64,000 nt of DNA from Calonectria ilicicola. Its lineage: Eukaryota; Ascomycota; Sordariomycetes; Hypocreales; Nectriaceae. A program made the translations under genes and the position numbers. Location: the NCBI GenBank assembly GCA_020809705.1, contig CP085827.1, positions 1,798,001 through 1,862,000 on the forward strand, given 5' to 3'. Below are positions 35,242 to 46,355 of the stretch, one piece after another (position 1 is the first letter of the stretch; each line of letters starts with the position of its first letter). Below the pieces are notes generated by a model. The model saw nothing but the letters and a program-made list of their open reading frames with translations, had not been told where the DNA came from and searched no databases.

Positions 35242-37080
35242 TCAATCGAGAGGTTTTCGAACTTTGCTATTGGACATGGAGGAATCGATGGTGTGAAGGA
35301 GGGCGCGGCCGCATTCGTCAGAATACTCCTGTCCATCCCTGCCCACTATGACCGAGGCGTTTTCATTGAGCGAGTTCTTGAGTCTTTCCAGACGGCGGTA
35401 CTGGAATGAAGTGTGCTTGGTGTTAAGCCATTCAACACGGAGAGGGCGAGTAGTCCGGAACGGGAGCTTGGAAGCCCAGGAGGGAATGGGGATCGAGGAG
35501 CTGGGGGGAGCAGTCATACGAGCCTGGAGTAACGTCAGGTTTGGAGGGAGACGGGGCGGAGAAGCAGACTCTTACATATCCTTGAAAAGCACCGGACTGG
35601 TTGACAGAAAAGAATAGGATAACGTGACGGCACTCGAGAAAAGCGCTCATAAACACTGGGCCATTATGGACCTGAGTGACCCAGATGCCCTATATCAAAC
35701 ATATTAGGGGACCCAAATTAGCTGGGACGGGTCTACTTACATCTGACTGGGACTGACGGATGTTCTCTTCGGTGAAGGATTTGACGAGAAAGAATCGTGT
35801 GTCTGGGCATGGTCACTTTTAGCAAGACGGATATCGAAGCCATGTGGGAATTGGGGAATGGTGGACTCACCCCCTTTTTGGCCCAAATCAAGTCGAGACG
35901 GAAGAGTTTCAAAGGCATTGGGAGTCGGCCTGGGTAGCAGAAGTGGGCCAAAGGGTATAGGTCCCGGACCAGGATCAGGACTAATGGGAGGCCGTGGGGT
36001 TGAAGTTGGTTGTATTATGCGGTCAAACTTGGTGGTAGTGTAGGTGAGAGGGGAGCGAGATCTACGGCATCGCCGAGGGGAACGAGAACGCGAACGGGAA
36101 AGACGACGGCGGTCTCGGTTGGAAGGAGATTCTTCCCTGCGGTAAGTGCTATGGCTCCTTTGGCGTTCGTCAGGACCTGGTACAGCGTGGTCTTGAGCGG
36201 TGGAAGATGAGGCTTTAGGGTTCAAGACAAGGCCCATGTCGTCCTGGACTTGGGAAAGGAGCTTGCTGCGCTCGTTGTCAATGGCCCTGAGTCTTTTGAC
36301 GCCATCTAGGACCTTTGCCCGGTGCGATCGATCGAAGTAGCGTGTGTGCTCGAGCCAGAGCCGTAGGTCGTTGTCCGTGTTGAGGAGACGCTTCAGGTCG
36401 GCGTCTTTGCCCTGAATGTGGTGGTTTCGCTTGTCCATGGCCCTTGTAGGAATCGTGTATGGAGCGGCTCGCTTCTTATTCTTTGTTGTCGTCGTCTTCT
36501 TGCCCGGGGCGGATTTCTTGCTCGATGACGGACCCGTTGGCACTGTCTTATTGACTAAGGGCTGCGTCTTGGTGCTGGTGGCAGGCTTGACAGCAGGCTC
36601 CTTCGGGGGTGGCACAGAAGATTCCTTGATTAAGGCCTCCATGAGGGTGGAATCGACGGGCTCTGGCGATTGGGGCTGAGGGAGAGTCGGAGGAGACGTA
36701 ACAGTGGTGGTTGGAGGTGAGCGGTTCACGTCGTTGGAGTCTGAACCAGAGGCTGTGGAGGTAGACTTCGCTTGATCTTGCGATGGCACGCGATGGGGTG
36801 CATCGGCGATTTCTGGGGCTGTCGCCGCGGTTGATTCGGCCATGGTCGCTGAGATTCTTCTGCCTTGAGGAGCATTTGGTTTGGTGGGAAGAAGAGGTGG
36901 CGGGCAGCTGGCAGCCGTTTGCTTATTTGGCCCAGTAGCTGCACCCTTTGCCAGGCGCGGAGGGAGAGACAAACACTGACCGATTTTGCGATCAAGGAGC
37001 CGCTGCTTGAGCTTCAGCTTGAGCAAACATTTCTGTGCGTCGAGATCGCCAGCGGCTGGTTTCGCTTGATCCGGCATCAT
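35242..37080 (-). CDS. YTH-domain RNA-binding protein (m6A reader type) with Arg/Ser segment
   Basis: Exons 35871-37080, 35741-35802, 35576-35689 and 35242-35523 join in frame at GTGAGT, GTAAGT and GTAAGA donors to give 555 residues. The YTH domain occupies about 404-555: DTRFFLVKSFTEENI, GIWVTQ, AFLECRHVILFFSVNQSGAF, GYARM, RVEWLNT and VGRDGQEYSDECG. The Trp in GIW and in VEWL fall where the aromatic cage for N6-methyladenosine is expected, so m6A or DSR-type RNA binding is plausible. The VGRDGQE motif resembles YTHDC1/Mmi1-type proteins more than cytoplasmic YTHDFs. Upstream is a long disordered region rich in Pro/Thr/Lys, a helical segment (KRLLNTDNDLRLWLEHTRYF..AKVLDGVKRLRAID) and an RS block (RRRLSRSRSRSPRRCRRSRS). 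Start could instead be the internal ATG at 36843. Confidence 0.88.
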
Positions 37081-37216
37081 GGTGGTTGCCGTTGCGTGGT
37101 GCAGTGGGCGGGTGTTGAAGTTGAACAGGATGAATTAGGCACATGTCTTGCTTGGGGAATTGATTTGCTATTTTACAAAGACTTTTTTACAAACGGAGCG
37201 TCCCTTTTTTGCTTCC

Positions 37217-38582
37217 TCAAGCTGGGGGCAGAAACGACGCAAACAACGCGCCCTGGATACTTGCATACATGACGGCAAACACGGTGATACCACGTCCCAG
37301 GCCCTGCCTCTGCCTGTCCTTGTCCATTAGGCATCCCGCAACCCACCAGTACCACACTACGTATCCGGAAGAGATGCGGCTAATGATTTGTACGTGGTAG
37401 TTGGTGATGGCCAACACGGCTAGAAGCGTTTGCGCCGCTGCTAGCGTCCGTACAAACGTGCGATGCTGCTCGTTTGTACCTGGGCCTAGGAGTCTAAGGC
37501 CCCGCGAAGGCTCCTGTAACACGTCAATGCCTGACTTGATGAGTATCGTAAGTACTGGGGCTGCCAGCAGGAACATTGGAATCTGATTAGGCGTCCAATA
37601 TCTCAGGAAGCCGACATTCCTGTTGAACCAAGTTAACCACCGCGCATAACACTGAATCAGCAGACAAAGTGACTCACCAGTATTCCTCTTGTACAAAAGT
37701 GTAGATGCTCGGGAGCATGCGGGTGCACCACGGCCGCTGCCCTAGCTCGGGACTGATGTCGGCGCAGTACCTCATCCAGGCGAACACTTGTGGAACAACG
37801 ACGCCCGTAGCGACGAGAATGCCGCCGATCCCCGGGGACACAAGCCTTAGCACCGCAGCCAAGCTCGGCTTGTGTATAAGCGCCAGCAGGCATCGGACGG
37901 CCTCGACGGCAAACAGCAGCCCGCTAAAGAGCCCGTTGCTGCGGAACAGGTTGGAGAGCCCGAATACGAGACCAGCTCCCACAATTGAAAGGTTGCGCTT
38001 CAGCGAGTCGGGGCCCTGCTTGATGCCGATGGCGAAGAAGAGGTTTCCGACAAATGAGAGGCATGAAAAGGGGCTCTCAGAGTAGGGCGCGGAGAGGAAC
38101 AGGCCGCCGGGCGATAGGATGTGGAGGACGGAGGCCACAAAGGCAAGCCGTCTATCATTGCAGACCGTTACCGTGAGCTGGTACAGGGCCAGCACGGCGA
38201 TGAGGTGCGAGACATGGCCAACAGCGATGGCGACCAGCGGCTCCCAAACCCCGGCCGGCTCGGCGCCCAGGGCAGCCAGTGCGGCCCCGACACCGCGCAC
38301 AACGGTCGGCAGCCCCGTCGCAAAAGCCCAGTCCTGTTCGTAAACGTAGCCGTCGCGGGCGGAACGCATGTAATACAGCGCGTCCCACCTCGTCAGGCGC
38401 GTAGCGAGCTCGGGAACGGGCGTTGAGTTGCCGTACAAGACTTCGAAGAAGATGGATGTCGACGTGTCATAGTCGGGCGCCACGCCCGCGCCCAGCGCGA
38501 TGGCGAGCAGGAATCCTTTCCATGCGGTAAAAGTGGCAGTTAGTGAGAGAAAGGGCTTGGATTCGTGGTCAAGGAGCGCCAT
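37217..38582 (-). CDS. GPI18: GPI mannosyltransferase 2 (PIG-V/Gpi18 family)
   Basis: ER membrane enzyme that adds the second mannose to the GPI anchor precursor, using dolichol-phosphate mannose. Exons 37678-38582 and 37217-37619 (GTGAGT donor, ACAG acceptor) give 435 residues from MALLDHESKPF. The family's luminal signature TRWDALYYMRSARDGYVYEQ is present near residues 63-82, preceded by a first membrane helix (GFLLAIALGAGVAP). Further motifs are SPGGLFLSAPYSESPF and GLSNLFRSNGL, which are typical of PIG-V, and at least eight hydrophobic segments follow. The last exon carries RYWTPNQIPMFLLAAPVL and YHVQIISRISSGYVVWYWW near the C-terminus, also family-typical. Only 136 bp separate it from the YTH gene start on the same strand. 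Confidence 0.9.
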
Positions 38583-40080
38583 GATGGGCACAATTGGGAG
38601 TCGTGAGCTATTGATGAGGAGAGTGATGAACTTAGAACTTAGGTGTCTGTTGTATCTGTGCGTGGGGCTACAATACAGCAATACATCGTCAAGGGGGGGA
38701 GGCCACGGGGCTTTGACGATGACACTGAGTAGGGACACAACTTGGAATTGGAGACAAATATGATGATTGATCCGAATAGTATAAGTAGCTGGATAGTTTC
38801 GAGTATCACCTTTTCTGTCGTTCCTCCAATCTCTGAAGGGTAGAAAAAGTTGTCGCGTCCGCATCCAAACCGTTGCTAGTAGCTGGCAACGTGCCTGTGG
38901 CATTGGAAACCATGTTTTTTTTTCTTTTTTTTTTGCAGATTTTCTCATCACTACATAATTTATATAACTTTATATTTCATGACCAAGGAATTTCCGATGC
39001 CTTGCAAAACTATCCAATCTAATCGTGCTTGAATGAAGCATTTGGTCCATATTGAGACGAAAAGTAGAGCAATGATGTCTCTGAGAGGCTAAGATTGCAG
39101 TGCAGGGGTTCAACATACTCAGAAGTTGACTTCCACGTATTTTCGCATATAAAATTGAACTATGACGCATGCAAAAGACATATATAACTAATTATGTGTT
39201 ATTTATTTAATTAATTTACCATAAATACCTTTTTAATGAGTTAGAAAGCAGTATATAGCGAAGTCGGAGATTCCGCGCGAAGCGAGTGGACCTACCCTAT
39301 ACTTCGTTAACATTAGGTACATCTCATGAGTCAGCTATCCCCATTAATCTTGCACGCCAATTCTGCCAGAGCACTCCTGCACCTTGAAATTAAAGATCGA
39401 ATCAATTAAAATAAAGTACTATATAAACACTCAGCAAATCTCCAAAAAAGAGCATGGAGTAACACTTGTATAGCTTGATGCCCTAGAATTTGGATTTAGG
39501 TACAACATACAGTTTTCTCATAACTGTGTTTCCAATCTTACCAAAAAGCAGGCCTACGCTTCGAAAAGACCATGACCTAAATCTTCGGAACTTTCAGTGG
39601 CAACCTTCTTTTTCTTGTATTTTCCATGCCTAAATAGATTGATGGCAGTCTGTCGAACTATTGATTGGCCTTAGAGGGCCACAGGAATGGCCACACACCT
39701 ACGCAGAATTAGTTAATAACAAGCAAAGCCCCATCTCTGAATCAAAAAAGTTCTCCCTGGCCTCATTGGTGCCCCACAGCAGTTGGGCACGATAGTATAC
39801 GGAGCAACAACATTGTCACGGGTGGTGCTGTGCCAGGCTCCGAGCTGGTTGTGATGCATCCGACATTTTAACGTATATCCTTCTTTATGATAAGTAGGGT
39901 ATGTAGCATGGGAGGCTGCAGGGTGGGTGTGATCACCCAATTGGGAATTTCTAGATTGAAGGCTTGCAAATTTCCGCCTGCCAGAGCACGATCAAAACAA
40001 AGTTTACTGTGCTGCAACAACCTTCACGCGACGGCTTCAAGACAACTGTACCAAACCGAGCCTTGAATATTCTCTTACAA
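38583..40080. other. Divergent intergenic region, partly AT-rich
   Basis: About 1.5 kb between the GPI18 start and the thioesterase start, so both promoters lie here. A mixed T run lies at 38913-38934. AT-rich DNA spans about 39180-39240. A short inverted pair (TAGCGAAGT near 39256 and ACTTCGTTA near 39301) flanks a GC-rich patch; its meaning is unclear. No gene seen. Confidence 0.4.
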
Positions 40081-41001
40081 ATGAACGATAGCAATGCATC
40101 TAGGCCCCAAACTTCTTCCAACCACTCTCGAATCGGTATCTTTCCACCGCCACTTATCATCCCACCATTGTCATCAATCCACAAACTTACCCTCATCGTC
40201 TTACATGGCCGTGGCTTTAACGCTCAGAAATTTCACCCCCCTCTATTATCCACTACTCTACCAGGTGATTCCAAGACATTACGTGAAGCCCTCTCAGGCG
40301 CACGGTTCGTTTTTCCGACCGCGCCTCTCAGCCGGGCCTCCAAATACCGCCGCTCGACCATCCATCAGTGGTATGAGGGCACTGGGGATTGGGAGCCTGA
40401 GTCGCGTGGCGATATGCGTCCCAGCGTTGAGCATGTTAGAGGGATATTGAAGGACGAGATTGAGCGCCTCGATGGTGATGCGCACCGTGTGGTTCTCGCG
40501 GGGTTTAGCCAAGGAGGGGCGATGGCACTCACGAGCTTGTTGCTTTGGGAGGGGGACCCCTTGGGTGCGGCTGTAGTCATGTGTGGGTTTATGCCACTTG
40601 CTTCCAGCATGATGTCTACACTTGAAGAGAAAAGAGAGAGCGATGCGGATGGTGATGATGGCATTGTATTCGGATCCGACTCCGAGGACGACATCTTCGA
40701 AACCGGCTCTTCTGACGGACTCAAATCTCCACTTCAACGAGCCATTGACGAACTTCGCGAAGAAGCCGAATTAGAGCCCACAGCTTCACAAGAGCGCTTC
40801 CCGTTCCAATCGACGCCTGTGTTTTTTGGCCATGGCGCCAAAGATGAAATGGTGGAATTGCAGCATGCCCAAGAGGCGGGCGCATTGCTCAAACAAATGA
40901 GTGTATCTGTAGATTTCCATACATACCCCGAATTGGGTCATTGGTACTGTCCTGAGATGTTGGGACACATAGTTGAGTTTTTGAATAGCAAAATTACATA
41001 A
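40081..41001 (+). CDS. Acyl-protein thioesterase / carboxylesterase-like alpha/beta hydrolase
   Basis: Single-exon frame of 306 residues from the ATG at 40081 (context CAAATG). The order fits the LYPLA/acyl-protein thioesterase family: LIVLHGRGFNAQKF oxyanion region, RFVFPTAPLSRASKYRRSTIHQWYEG, the nucleophile elbow GFSQGGAMALTSLLL (Ser near residue 142), catalytic Asp in HGAKDEMVELQHA and His in PELGHWYC. All three catalytic residues are present. Between nucleophile and Asp there is an insertion of about 55 residues that is highly acidic (SDADGDDGIVFGSDSEDD) and lacks regular hydrophobic pattern. That insertion is absent from the canonical 220-230 residue enzymes, which explains the extra length. 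Likely cytosolic esterase; substrate not predictable. Confidence 0.82.
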   Translation: MNDSNASRPQTSSNHSRIGIFPPPLIIPPLSSIHKLTLIVLHGRGFNAQKFHPPLLSTTLPGDSKTLREALSGARFVFPTAPLSRASKYRRSTIHQWYEGTGDWEPESRGDMRPSVEHVRGILKDEIERLDGDAHRVVLAGFSQGGAMALTSLLLWEGDPLGAAVVMCGFMPLASSMMSTLEEKRESDADGDDGIVFGSDSEDDIFETGSSDGLKSPLQRAIDELREEAELEPTASQERFPFQSTPVFFGHGAKDEMVELQHAQEAGALLKQMSVSVDFHTYPELGHWYCPEMLGHIVEFLNSKIT

Positions 41002-41193
41002 TTGAATGAGCACAATCGGGATTGATCAGAAAGACTCATAAATCTGGCCCGTTCTCTCAGGGCATATATATTTTGCTAGTTCCTTCTAGCTAACAGTATA
41101 GACCGGGGACTGTCCAATCTATTTACGTTTTATGGTTCATTAAATCATGATTCGCCTTCATCCTTGTTCACTTGTAGCCCAAAATATTTTCCT

Positions 41194-42616
41194 TTAAATC
41201 TTCTCGCCATCAAGAATGACCCTGGCCTCTTGCGAAGTCCACCAACTCACGCCCTGCTCACCAGGGTAGCTGAACTTGTCCATGCTGTCGGGCTTCATCT
41301 CCACACTGTAACCAGGCTCGGTGGGGGTGGTGTAGTATCCATCCTTGATGACGGAGGGGTGAAGGAAGTGCTCGTGAAGGTGGTCGACGTACTCGAGGAC
41401 GGAAAGCTTGGCAGATACGACGACGTAGTCGATGGTGCTCAGGTGCTGGGTGTACTCGGGGAGACCAACACCACCGGAGTGAGGCACGATGGGGACGCCA
41501 AACTTCTTGGCCATGAGGAGGACAGCGAGGACCTCGTTGACACCGCCCATACGGCAAGCGTCGATCTGGCAGACGTCAATGGCGCCGGTGGCAAGGAGCT
41601 GCTTGAAGATGACACGGTTCTGGCACATTTCACCAGTGGCGACACCAATGCCGTAGGGCTTGAGGGCATCGCGGACAGCCTTGTGGCCGAGAACATCATC
41701 GGGAGAAGTGGGCTCCTCAATGAACCAGGGCTTGAATTCGGAGAGCTGCTTCATGTAGTCAATGGCCTCAGGGACGGACCAGACCTGGTTGGCGTCGGTC
41801 ATAAGGACGTTGCCCTTGTCGTAGCCAATGACCTCACGAGCAATGCCAAGACGCATGCGGTCGCGCTCAATGTCACCACCGACCTTGATCTTGAAGTGAC
41901 GGTAGCCAGCATCGAGTGTCTCCTTGAGCAGGCTCTTCATCTTGTCCTCACCGTATCCCAGCCAGCCAGCGCTGGTGGTGTAGGCAGGTACAGCGCGGTT
42001 GTTGAGGGCCTCCTCGATGCGCTGGGCCTTGGTGGCCTCGGTCTCCTTGAGCATGGCGATGGCCTCCTCTGGGGTGATGGCATCGGTGATGTAGCGGAAG
42101 TCGATGCACTTGACAAACTCCTCGGGTGTCATGTCGGCCACAATGCGCCAGACAGGCTTGCCGAGGGTCTTGGCCCACAGATCCCAGACAGCGTTGACAA
42201 CAGCGCCCAGGGCAAGGTGAATGACACCCTTCTCGGGGCCAATCCAGCGAAGCTGGCTGTCGGAGACGAGGTATCGCCATGTCTTGCCCCAGTCGGCGAC
42301 GAGGGACGAGAGTGTCTTGCCCTGGAGACGCTCAGCGACGTGGTTGATGGCGGCGCAGACGATGTCGTTTCCACGGCCGATGGTGAAGGTCTGATAGAAG
42401 TCAGTGATTCAGGCCCCCAACGGTGTCAATTGGAGGAGGGAATAAAAAATTCCAACTTACCATGCCGTGGCCACTGAATTCAGAGTCAGTCTCGAGGATG
42501 CAGTAGGCTGAAGAGTAGTTGCCGGCAGCGTTCATGGCGTCGGAGCCGGTGCCGTCGAGAGAGGTGGGGAACCGAACATCTCGGATCTTCCAGCCGGTAA
42601 TGGTGATTTCAGGCAT
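41194..42616 (-). CDS. lgd1: L-galactonate dehydratase (enolase superfamily)
   Basis: Second enzyme of the fungal reductive D-galacturonate (pectin) pathway: converts L-galactonate to 2-keto-3-deoxy-L-galactonate (EC 4.2.1.146). Exons 42461-42616 and 41194-42390 give 450 residues, the usual length. The N-terminus ITGWKIRDVRFPTSLDGTGS and the blocks NAAGNYSSAYCILET, FTIGRGNDIVCAAINHVAER and HLALGAVVNAVWDLWAKTLG are near-identical to what I recall of Trichoderma Lgd1. Enolase-superfamily active-site elements: KIKVGGD (KxK, near residue 219), MTDANQVW (Asp), WFIEEPTSPDD (Glu), ATGEMC (Glu) and VPHSGGVGLPEY (His). The pathway partners (galacturonate reductase, aldolase) are not in this window. 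It converges tail-to-tail with the thioesterase gene. Confidence 0.94.
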
Positions 42617-43932
42617 ATTGGCGGTGTTTGCTTTTGTGATTGTACAATTGCAAGTTGAATAGGGATGTAAATGGGAGGGAGAATGAGGTTATATCCGTCG
42701 ACTCGAGGTGGGGTGGTATGCCGAAGGCGGGGGAGGGGCAAGTATGGGTTTGTTGCAGCGAATCTCGAACTAAACACGTCGCCGTCACCGAGGAGAGAAA
42801 AACACTGTACAGGATGCTCACGAGCGTGAAGCACCGGGTATAAATGTAATTAATTGAGCTGGGAATGGCCAACCGGAAAAATGGCTGCGTAAGACTACTT
42901 TATAGCTCCATCTCGAACCATGATGGTCTGGCCCAGCATGCAACTATTGTGGAGAATATCATGACTTCTGCGATGCTCGGAGAGGGCTCTGCGCACGCTG
43001 ATTGATGGAAAATATTTACCCGTCCATACAGCGCCCATGGTTTCGACACACTCATGAATCTCGCCAAAGTATGGGGGAAGGAGGCTCACGGAATTCGGGT
43101 TGTGGAGATGGGTAGGGGGCGTGTGCTGCTCTGGTCCTTGGTCATGTGCGTCGTATTGGGATTGGGCCCTGAGGGGGAGAGGTTTGGGGGTTGGTTTTAT
43201 CGAGTTTGGGGGTGATGGAACCGGACACTAATCCGCTTAAAAAAAACATAGGGCATAAATTTTGGTTCCTCGACGAACACAGCGCGGTGCCATTAGCAGG
43301 TTTTAGTGTCAATATTAGAGGCGACCAAACCCCCACAGCCCCCGCGCAATACCGTCTATCACCGCCGCTGTTAGAGGCGGGAAAATAAAAAGTCGGATAC
43401 GGCAAGCTAGGGAAATGATGATTGGCTGTATGGACCCGGAAGATTTATCCCACCTACTAATCTGGCTAATTATTTCTTTCTTGGCCAAGGTGAACAGCTG
43501 CCCCTTGGGGCTAACCCCACGATTTGGCCGAACCCTACCCCTCATTCTGCCACTGGAGCAGTGAGGGGTCGTGGATGCAGTGCTCAGTACAGTGCCTGTC
43601 ACAGGTTCATTACTGTATTTCTCTTTTACAGCCACGACTTCGAGACGCTACCCTGCATTCAGCACTTCGCTACCAACCATAGACAAGAATATGACACAGT
43701 TATAATGGACCATCGCTGTTGGGTAGCCTGGGTCGCGTAGTATGGTATATTTTACAGTGCCGGCACATTTATTTTCGCAAGGGTCCAAGTTTCTCATGTG
43801 ATCAACCTGAGATTGAAATGCAAACACATTTGAGGCGCCCCGCATCTACTAAAATTGCAGTGAAGTCGTGCCAAGAAGGGTAGTCAAAAGGGTTTGCAAG
43901 AAATATTTATTTAAATTTTTTTTTTTTACATC
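42617..43932. other. Intergenic region upstream of L-galactonate dehydratase
   Basis: About 1.3 kb. The right end holds the 3' UTR of the P5C dehydrogenase gene with a T run at 43915-43927; the left part is the dehydratase promoter. Frames present are short and not protein-like. Confidence 0.4.
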
Positions 43933-45762
43933 TTAGACCTCGTTAGAGGGATACGTGATTTTCTCCAAAGCATTAAAATCTTCCTTAATCGTCCTGGCGC
44001 TGACAAACCTCTGGAGATGGGCCATGGTACCGGTCTTATCGTTGGTACCAGAGTCACGGCTGCCACCAAACGGTTGTTGGGCCACCAAAGCACCCGTGTT
44101 TCTTGTGTTGAGATAGAGCATACCGGCAGCGTGCTTCAGAACGGTCTGTGCCTGGCGCGAGACGTATTGGTCCTTGGCATAGATGCTGCCAGTAAGAGCG
44201 TAGCGAGAAGTGGTGTCGACAAGCTCCAGGGTCTCCTCCCACTTATTGTCGGGGTAAACATAGACGCCAAGGATGGGGCCAAAGAGCTCCCGCGACATGA
44301 TGTCATGACGAGGGTTTGTGGTCTGGTAGACTGTGGGGTTAACATAGTAACCCTTATCCTTGGATGCCTCGCCACCCACAATGAGCTCGAGCTCGGCATC
44401 TGTCTTGGCATCCTCGATCACCTTGTTCAAGTTGTCAAATGATCTCTCGTGAATGACCGGGGTGATGAAGTTTTCGTAGTTTTCCACGTTTCCAACTTTG
44501 AGTTTTGGAATCTCCTCTTGCAGGTGCTTCTTGAACTCGGGCCAAACTGATTCCGCTACGTACACTCGAGAGTTGGCAGAGCACTTCTGACCCTGGTACT
44601 CAAAAGCGGCGCGAATCACGTTGTATGCAGCATTCTTGACATCAGCCGATGGATGAACCACGCTCCAGTTCTTACCACCAGTCTCACCCACAACTCTGGG
44701 GTAGGACTTGTAGATGCCATCACCGATACCGTTTCCGATCTTCTTCTGCAAGCCCTTAAAAACCTGTGTTGATCCAATGTATGAGAGGGCAGCAAACTCG
44801 GGCCGCTTTAGGACAGTGTTTGTAACCTCCTCAGCGTCTCCGGGGATGAATTGAATCACATCCTTGGGAAGACCCGCTTCCAATAGGATCTGGTGAAGCA
44901 GCCAGCTGGCGTGAATAGCGGAATCAGAAGGCTTCCAGATTACAACGTTACCCAACAAGGCAGCGGGTCCCACTAAGGTGGCTCCAAGAGCGGTAAAATT
45001 GAATGGCGCGATGGCGTAGACGAAACCCTCAAGTGGGCGATACTCCAACTTGTTCCACTGACCCGGCATGTGAATCTTGGGCTGCTGAGCATACAATGAC
45101 CAGGCCTCATGGATGTAATGGCGGAAGAAGTCTACAGTCTCAGAGGGGGCCTCGATCTCTGCCTGCCAGATGTTCTTACCCTGACCAAGCATGGTGGATG
45201 CAACGATCTCTGAGCGATACTTTCCAGCAATCAACTCTGAGGCGCGAAGGAAGATGGCAGCTCGGTCCTCGAAAGGCATGGCCTCCCAGGCTGGCTTGGC
45301 CTTGAGTGCTGCATCAATCGCTGCGTTGACCTGGTCGGGAGTTGCAACTGCATACTCTGCCACAATATCCTGGTGGGAGGAAGGATTCTCCTGTTTCCGC
45401 GTTTGCACAGTCTCAACCTACCACAGATGTTAATAGACGAATAAAACTCTAAACAGAAAATTCTTACAGTAGCACCATTGATTGAAATTGGAATCGATAC
45501 TGGGAAAGAGCTCTTGAGCTTCTCCAACGTTTTTGTCAACTCCTCACGCTCAGGGGATCCCTTGGCATAATCCAGCTGTCGTCCAGAAATTAGCTTGAAT
45601 AAGTAAAAGGAGAGGGGTAAAACATACAAATTTCTCATTCTCAAACTTGGGAGGATGCCAAAGACTCAAGCATCGTCGCTGAAGTCGGCCTGCGTTGCTG
45701 GACCGACTTACACCGTTCAAGTCTGCCGATCGAAGGCGGCGAACAAGATGTGACTTCTGCAT
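43933..45762 (-). CDS. Delta-1-pyrroline-5-carboxylate dehydrogenase, mitochondrial
   Basis: Second step of proline catabolism: oxidises glutamate semialdehyde (from P5C) to glutamate with NAD+ (EC 1.2.1.88). Exons 45628-45762, 45468-45575 and 43933-45417, all phase 0, give 575 residues. N-terminus MQKSHLVRRLRSADLNG is a basic mitochondrial presequence; the family pattern ENEK..DYAKGSPEREEL follows. ALDH motifs: FTALGATLVGPAALLGN and VVIWKPSD for cofactor binding, catalytic Glu in VVGETGGKN near residue 323, catalytic Cys in YQGQKCSANSRVYV near residue 358, and the C-terminal QQPFGGSRDSGTNDKTG. It is transcribed away from the proline dehydrogenase gene across a shared 593 bp promoter, so the two steps can be co-regulated. 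Confidence 0.95.
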
Positions 45763-46355
45763 GGTAGGGATTAAGAAAGCAACTCAACGAAAATGAGAGT
45801 AGATGTCAATTGAGTGTCTTGTACCTTCATTGGAAGATTATTTAACGAGAATTCTAGTTCCCCTTTTGTATTTCTGTCGTGCCTGCGTCCGTCATCGGGT
45901 CGGAATCGTGACCCGACTGTCGGTGGTATCACACCGATAAGCCAAGCATGCAACCTTACTTCTTATGAACCGATAGTAGCCTATCCAAACCATCGTCAAT
46001 GCCACTAGGCGTCTTAGGTCCATTGGACAGCATCGTATCGGCGTGCCACGTACATCGTCATCGTGCGTTGCATCTTATCTTGTGACCACTGGGCCGTCCC
46101 CGCCCCCGCCACTTAACCAAGATGGTTCAACTAGATTGATCATCGCGTTGATAAACAGGTCGGGATTCCAATCCGGTATTCGTTGAAATCTCCGATGAGG
46201 CTTGACCTGGTGTTTGAGAATGAGGGGGTGATATGACGGAGATGCTTTCTTTTTTTTGCAGATCAAGCAAGTATATCTTTTTGGCTGGCCGCCCCTTGGA
46301 TCGACAACTGGTAAGCACACAGTTACCTCCTCATTCATACATAATTTCTCTTACA
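45763..46355. promoter_or_regulatory. Shared divergent promoter of P5CDH and proline dehydrogenase
   Basis: 593 bp between the two start codons. Two adjacent dyads typical of Zn2Cys6 regulators are present: TCGGAATCGTGACCCGA at 45900-45916 (CGG-N9-CCG) and TCGGTGGTATCACACCGA at 45920-45937 (CGG-N10-CCG). The latter matches the spacing of the Put3 site known from yeast proline genes. Binding is inferred, not shown. Confidence 0.6.

Noticed and set aside
41164..42477. 437-codon open frame on the plus strand opposite L-galactonate dehydratase
   Set aside because: It mirrors the real gene codon for codon; the minus strand has every enolase-superfamily motif and proper splice sites. The antisense frame is open because of GC-biased third positions.
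45695..45716. Apparent GTAAGT...GCAG intron in P5C dehydrogenase exon 1
   Set aside because: Only 22 bp, too short to splice, and the frame is open through it.
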